Below, piece after piece: positions 59,799 through 64,000 of a DNA stretch of 64,000 nucleotides. The translations under genes and the position numbers were made by a program. Location: NCBI RefSeq assembly GCF_016125575.1, contig NZ_WGLM01000004.1, positions 684,501-748,500 on the forward strand, written 5' to 3'. The notes below the pieces were generated by a model. The model searched no databases, had not been told where the DNA came from, and worked only from the letters and a program-made list of their open reading frames with translations. This DNA is from Limimaricola sp. (GTDB lineage Bacteria; Pseudomonadota; Alphaproteobacteria; Rhodobacterales; Rhodobacteraceae). Every line of letters begins with the position of its first letter. The stretch's first letter is position 1.

Positions 59799-62700
59799 AT
59801 GAGCAAGAATTTCTCGAAAAAGGACCGGCGCGCGGCATCGCCGGTGCGCACCCCTGATGTTTCCCCCGCAGTGCAGCCGGTCCTGCCATTGTCCAAGGCG
59901 TTGCAACCCCGCCCGATGCCCGCCCGCCTGTGGCGCTGGCTGGAGCGCGCCGTGCAAGGCGAAGGCCGGCAACTTCCCCGCCGCCGTCCCGGTATCGACA
60001 CGCTGGAGCCGCGTCTGCTGCTGAGTGGCGACCCGGTCACCGCGACATTGACCGTCGCCGCTGGCGTGACCAACGCCACCTTGCGTGTCGCCGAGGTGGC
60101 CGTCGACAAGCCCGGCAGCTCCACCGGCGAACAGATCAAGGATCTGCAGCTGCAATTGGTGCAGGGTCTCGACCCCGCTGGCGACAACGTGTTGAGCGCG
60201 CTGCATGTGCGCGTCGTCGGTGGGACCAGCCGTGTCGTTGATGTCGATGCGAATTACAACGCCACCACCGTCTATGACGCCGTCAACATCAACGAATCCG
60301 GCAGCGGCAAATCGATCCTGCTGGACCAGTCGATCCTCAGCCTCGCCAATGGCGTGGAATTCACCATCAACATGGGGTCCGGTGGCGGCGACACGCTGAT
60401 GGGTCCGGAAGTGTCGACCGGCCTCGTCTGGTCGGTCAACAGCCTGTCGGGCAGCAATGCGGGCGGCCAGATCTCGCTCCTGCTGCCCACCGGCAGCACC
60501 GACAATCCCGACAGCAATGATACTGCGATAGACCACAAGGTCACGCGCGACGTCTCTTACGGAACCACCGGCAAGCTTGACCATTTCCTGACCTTCACCG
60601 GGGTCGATGCAATCGATGCGCAGGCGACCCGCGACGTGATCGTCGATAATACCTCGGCCGCCGGTAGCGAATGGAAGGTGACCTGGAACGCCGGCGACGT
60701 CACTTTGGACCGGTTCGACACCGCGACGACCGTGGGCAGTGGCGGCTCGACTGCGTTGGGGCGCAGCACCGGCCTGTCGATCAGCGGAGTCGAAGGGTTC
60801 CGTTCGGTCAATGGCGGGGTGATGAACCTGTCCTACGAGGCGCGCACGGCCGGGCAGGCCGGCGCCATGATCAACGCCGAAGCGGGCGAAATGCGCCTGT
60901 ACGAGGCCAGCGACATCGCCCACAACGATCCGTTGACGGTCGATCTGCGCGGCATCACCGGATATACGGCCACCGGCGGCGACGACACCGTGCGCATGGC
61001 GCGTGGTGTTGACGTCAACCTGCTGGGCGGCACCGATCTGGCCCATGGCAACGACGATCTGCTGATCTGGGATGTCAACGCGATGGCGACCACGGGCAAC
61101 GCCGAGGCGCAGATCACGCTCAGCTACAGCCGGCCCGCCACAGAGGGCAAAACCGATGCCGAACTGGCGCTGATGTCGGATGCAGAGCGTGAGGCGTGGG
61201 TTGATCAGAACACCGACTCCTCGATCTGGGGCGCGGATTCCATCGTCGGCGGCGACAATATCGACCGGATCGTGCTGAGCTATGCGCGCACGTCGAACAT
61301 TACGGTGCATGGCACCGAAAGCGACCTGTCGCTCTGGATCAGCAGCGGCGCCTTGCTGAAGACCGAAAGCGTCGAAGAAATCCAGGCGACCACGAACAGC
61401 GACACCAACGTACTGGATTACCGCACGTTCGGCGATGGCAGTGTGGACGTGTCCATTGACATGGGGCTGGGGACTGCAACCGGGCTTAGCCTTGTTTCGG
61501 GCTTCGGCGTGCTCATTACCGGCGAAGGTGACGACAATATCGTCGCGAACGGCCAGACCCGCTCGATCACCGCCAATGGCGGCGACGACACCATCACCGT
61601 TGACGTGCCGGATGCGGCCGTGGTGATGACCGTGTCAGGCGGAAGCGGCCACAACACCCTTATCGGCGACACCAATGCATCTGTCGCGGCCACCGGGCCG
61701 AACGAACTCGACAAGCCGATCGCGACGACCTTTACCGTCAGCGCCCTTTCGGCCAGCGGCGCGGACGGGACCGCCGCGTTCACCTATTCCGACAACTATG
61801 TCTACAACTCCGCCACCGGCAATTTCGACATCAAGGATGTCCTTCCCGCGCCAACCGCCACCGGCGGCACCATCAGCTTTGCCGGGTTCCAGGCGTTTGA
61901 GGGGCAGGGCAGTGGTGACGACGCCGACGGGCTATTCTTCGACATCGGGTCGTCGACCAACGAACTGAAATGGGACATCGCGGATGTCTACCAGGGTGCG
62001 GTGGTCTATGGGTCCGCCGTCCTGAGCTACACCGGCATCGCGCGGGCCGGCACGGCGGCGGCATCGCCGCGGGTCACGCTGAACTATGGCGGTGACGTGG
62101 CGCAGCACATCGCCGAATACGCGACCAGCATCGTCACAGACCTGACGCTTGGCGTTGTGGCGGGCATGAAATCTTTCACCGGTGCGGTTTATTCGATCAT
62201 CGGCACCCAATGGGCCGACGTCATCCGCGGCGATACCACGACAAAGCTGATCTCTGGCGGCGACGGCGCCGACGAGTTGGGCATCAGGGCATTGTCGGGC
62301 GTGACCGTCACCGGCGGCGCTGGTGCGGACCGGGTTATCTATCAGGACGTGACCGGCAACGCCGTGTTGCTGAACGGGTCCCTGACCGAAGGGGCCGCTA
62401 CGGCGACACTGAGCGGAATTGAAGGCGCGGTCATCATGGCCCAGCCGATGCAGTCCGGCTCCGTCACCATTGATGCATCCGGCTTTACGCTGGGCGGCGT
62501 CACGCTGCGCGGCGGTGGCGGGTCGGATACGCTGATCGGCACCGCCGGGGATGACGACCTGTTCTTCGCCTCGCTGGGCAGCGATACGATCAAGGCGGAC
62601 GGTACGGCGACGCCGTCAAGCACCGGCGACGTCTACGTCGCGCAAGGTATCGCCGGCAACCGGACCCTGACTGATGGCGCCACGGGCGTCGTCACTGTCA

Positions 62701-64000
62701 ATGGCGGGGCAGACGGCACCGATACGCTGACCGGCATCGTCAACATCACGCTGATCGGTGACGATAGTGCCAACACCTTCGATGCCAGCGCGCTGACCCA
62801 TGCGGCGGTTACCCTGCGGGGCGCCGGCGGGAACGATACGCTCAAGGGCGGCTCGCAGAACGACACCCTCTCCGGCGGCCTGGGCTCGGATTCCATCTAT
62901 GGCGGTGGCGGTACAGATACGCTCGTCGAGGATGGATTCTTTCAATATACGCTGACCGATAGCTCGCTGATCCATGATGACGTCAACACGGACGGCAGCA
63001 TGGCCTTTACCGGTGACCGTATCGTCGTGGATGTTCCCACGACCTATGCCGCGGGCGACACGTTCCGCCTGACCCTGACCGGGCCCGATGCCCTGTCGGT
63101 CAGCACCGCAGCTATCAACTTCACCGCTGATGACGCCGAGATTCAAAGCCGGATCAAGGGCCTGCACCAGTTCGAGGAAGGCACCTATGCCATTACCGTC
63201 AACCGGGACGGCAGCAATAACATCACCAGTATCCAGATCGATTTCCAGTATTCGCTGTCGGGCCGGTCGCTGGGCTATAACCTGACCGCAAGCAGCGTGT
63301 CGGGCACGGCATTTAGCAATCCAGGCCACGTCACCGTTGGCACGCGCGGCACGACCACGCCCGATTTCCTGAACAGCATCGAAGTGGCGCGGCTGTCGTT
63401 CAACACGTCGCTGGCCGGCTGGGCCGATACATCGGGCTTCAGCGGGTCGGCTCATATCACCGGCTCGGACGTGGGCGATATCGTGACCATCGGCAGCGGC
63501 GACCAGGTGGACCTGGGCGCCGGCGACGACCAGGTGTTCATTCTCGGGTCGATCGGCTCGGCTTCGGTTGCGGCAACCGTGACCGGCGGCGACGGCTATG
63601 ACCGCCTGACCGTCAATGGATCGAACAGCATCGTGTTGACCGATTCTCTCGTCACCGTTGGTGGCGTTAGTGTTCACCAGTCGGGGTTCGAAAACTTCCG
63701 CCTGATCGGCACTTCGGGAACCGACAACATCGACGCGTCGGGCTTTGCCTCGGCCGCGTTGACCGCGGCGACGAAGCTGGCGACTCTGGCCGGTGGCGCC
63801 GGCCTGCCGATCAACGAAGGCGCCGACCTCAAGATCACCTTCCCCGATAATTCGGTGGCGTTCCTGAACGTCGCGGTCACCGCGACGACGATGCAGGACG
63901 TGCTGGACGCGTTCAACGTCATCACGGGCCTCAGCGCCACGATCAATGCGGCCGGCGAACTGGTGATCTCGACCACGGTCACAGGCTCCGGCGCGCTGCG
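59799..64000 (+). CDS. giant LEPR-XLL, RTX-type surface protein, N-terminal part
   Basis: The frame is open from the ATG at 59799 (GGGGGAAGA precedes it) to the end of the window, 1400 residues, with no stop codon. The first ~66 residues are basic and proline-rich without a signal peptide; then residues 69-78 read LEPRLLLSGD, the LEPR-XLL motif that marks the start of giant exported repeat proteins. The rest is beta-rich with repeated GGDDTI- and GEGDDN-type turns. A genuine RTX-like calcium-binding run lies at about residues 1008-1045 (GAGGNDTLKGGSQNDTLSGG and GLGSDSIYGGGGTDTL). Residues about 1335-1395 resemble a flagellin hook IN motif. The protein is probably exported by a type I system; its C-terminal signal is beyond the window. 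Confidence 0.9.
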   Translation, partial: MSKNFSKKDRRAASPVRTPDVSPAVQPVLPLSKALQPRPMPARLWRWLERAVQGEGRQLPRRRPGIDTLEPRLLLSGDPVTATLTVAAGVTNATLRVAEVAVDKPGSSTGEQIKDLQLQLVQGLDPAGDNVLSALHVRVVGGTSRVVDVDANYNATTVYDAVNINESGSGKSILLDQSILSLANGVEFTINMGSGGGDTLMGPEVSTGLVWSVNSLSGSNAGGQISLLLPTGSTDNPDSNDTAIDHKVTRDVSYGTTGKLDHFLTFTGVDAIDAQATRDVIVDNTSAAGSEWKVTWNAGDVTLDRFDTATTVGSGGSTALGRSTGLSISGVEGFRSVNGGVMNLSYEARTAGQAGAMINAEAGEMRLYEASDIAHNDPLTVDLRGITGYTATGGDDTVRMARGVDVNLLGGTDLAHGNDDLLIWDVNAMATTGNAEAQITLSYSRPATEGKTDAELALMSDAEREAWVDQNTDSSIWGADSIVGGDNIDRIVLSYARTSNITVHGTESDLSLWISSGALLKTESVEEIQATTNSDTNVLDYRTFGDGSVDVSIDMGLGTATGLSLVSGFGVLITGEGDDNIVANGQTRSITANGGDDTITVDVPDAAVVMTVSGGSGHNTLIGDTNASVAATGPNELDKPIATTFTVSALSASGADGTAAFTYSDNYVYNSATGNFDIKDVLPAPTATGGTISFAGFQAFEGQGSGDDADGLFFDIGSSTNELKWDIADVYQGAVVYGSAVLSYTGIARAGTAAASPRVTLNYGGDVAQHIAEYATSIVTDLTLGVVAGMKSFTGAVYSIIGTQWADVIRGDTTTKLISGGDGADELGIRALSGVTVTGGAGADRVIYQDVTGNAVLLNGSLTEGAATATLSGIEGAVIMAQPMQSGSVTIDASGFTLGGVTLRGGGGSDTLIGTAGDDDLFFASLGSDTIKADGTATPSSTGDVYVAQGIAGNRTLTDGATGVVTVNGGADGTDTLTGIVNITLIGDDSANTFDASALTHAAVTLRGAGGNDTLKGGSQNDTLSGGLGSDSIYGGGGTDTLVEDGFFQYTLTDSSLIHDDVNTDGSMAFTGDRIVVDVPTTYAAGDTFRLTLTGPDALSVSTAAINFTADDAEIQSRIKGLHQFEEGTYAITVNRDGSNNITSIQIDFQYSLSGRSLGYNLTASSVSGTAFSNPGHVTVGTRGTTTPDFLNSIEVARLSFNTSLAGWADTSGFSGSAHITGSDVGDIVTIGSGDQVDLGAGDDQVFILGSIGSASVAATVTGGDGYDRLTVNGSNSIVLTDSLVTVGGVSVHQSGFENFRLIGTSGTDNIDASGFASAALTAATKLATLAGGAGLPINEGADLKITFPDNSVAFLNVAVTATTMQDVLDAFNVITGLSATINAAGELVISTTVTGSGAL

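Noticed and set aside
60000-63990. Minus-strand open frames inside the giant surface protein.
   Set aside because: The plus frame is open for over 1400 codons with coherent LEPR-XLL and RTX motifs; the minus frames have none.

Overview
The window looks like a chromosome segment from an alphaproteobacterium of the Rhodobacteraceae/Roseobacter type. The base composition is GC-rich. The F0 ATP-synthase genes stand alone as atpB-atpE-atpF'-atpF with a separate b' subunit. Several genes are family types characteristic of that group: a small zf-CHCC protein beside polA, a DUF1523 membrane protein, a GT14-like transferase with a long C-terminal extension, a fused ALDH16 aldehyde dehydrogenase beside a long deoC, and an N-terminal LEPR-XLL surface protein. 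No rRNA, tRNA, CRISPR array, insertion sequence or prophage was seen, and no gap between genes exceeds about 280 bases.

Layout. 1-1783: end of the F0 operon, closed by a strong terminator. 1.8-9 kb: small housekeeping and regulatory genes (secreted protein, DUF1992 protein plus a FadR-type regulator, OmpA-like lipoprotein, Ada-like alkyltransferase, nth-pfkB kinase pair, and a cupin-TetR operon with a 30-bp palindromic operator). 9-13.6 kb: CHAD protein, PAP2 phosphatase, and a sulfotransferase divergent from a GT14-like glycosyltransferase, followed by a HIT protein. 13.5-19.6 kb: GFA protein, ABC ATPase, zinc-finger protein, polA, an IbpA-like Hsp20 with a candidate RpoH promoter and ROSE-like thermometer, and a secreted trypsin-like protease. 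19.7-23.6 kb: glycolate oxidase glcDEF. 23.6-30.5 kb: a MoxR/DUF58/DUF4159/VWA-like membrane cluster. 30.6-42.3 kb: many short metabolic and stress genes (ChaC, DUF1285, a nonsense-mutated EamA transporter, SDR, hyi, methyltransferase, VOC, MFS, gabD, alpha/beta hydrolase, L,D-transpeptidase, cupin, three small membrane proteins). 42.3-48.6 kb: ALDH16 with deoC, then PepSY and cytochrome b561, an AraC regulator and a histidine-kinase-like protein that has lost its phosphoacceptor histidine. 48.6-57.3 kb: a tight hyuA-hyuB-FAD oxidoreductase-epimerase operon behind the alpha-glucosidase aglA, which is divergent from the LacI-type regulator aglR. 57.5-64 kb: a TolC-family outer-membrane protein, a SapC-family protein and the first 1400 residues of a giant LEPR-XLL/RTX-type surface protein that runs off the window.

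The most interesting region is the last one. An outer-membrane efflux/secretion protein, SapC and a giant beta-repeat protein are co-directional and closely spaced, which suggests a dedicated type I secretion and surface-display locus whose ABC and HlyD parts may lie beyond the window. Other points of note are a dispersed hairpin-plus-ATTT repeat (four copies), three convergent gene pairs whose stop codons overlap by four bases, a TGA replacing an expected Trp codon in the EamA gene, and several regulatory sites that can be read directly from the sequence.
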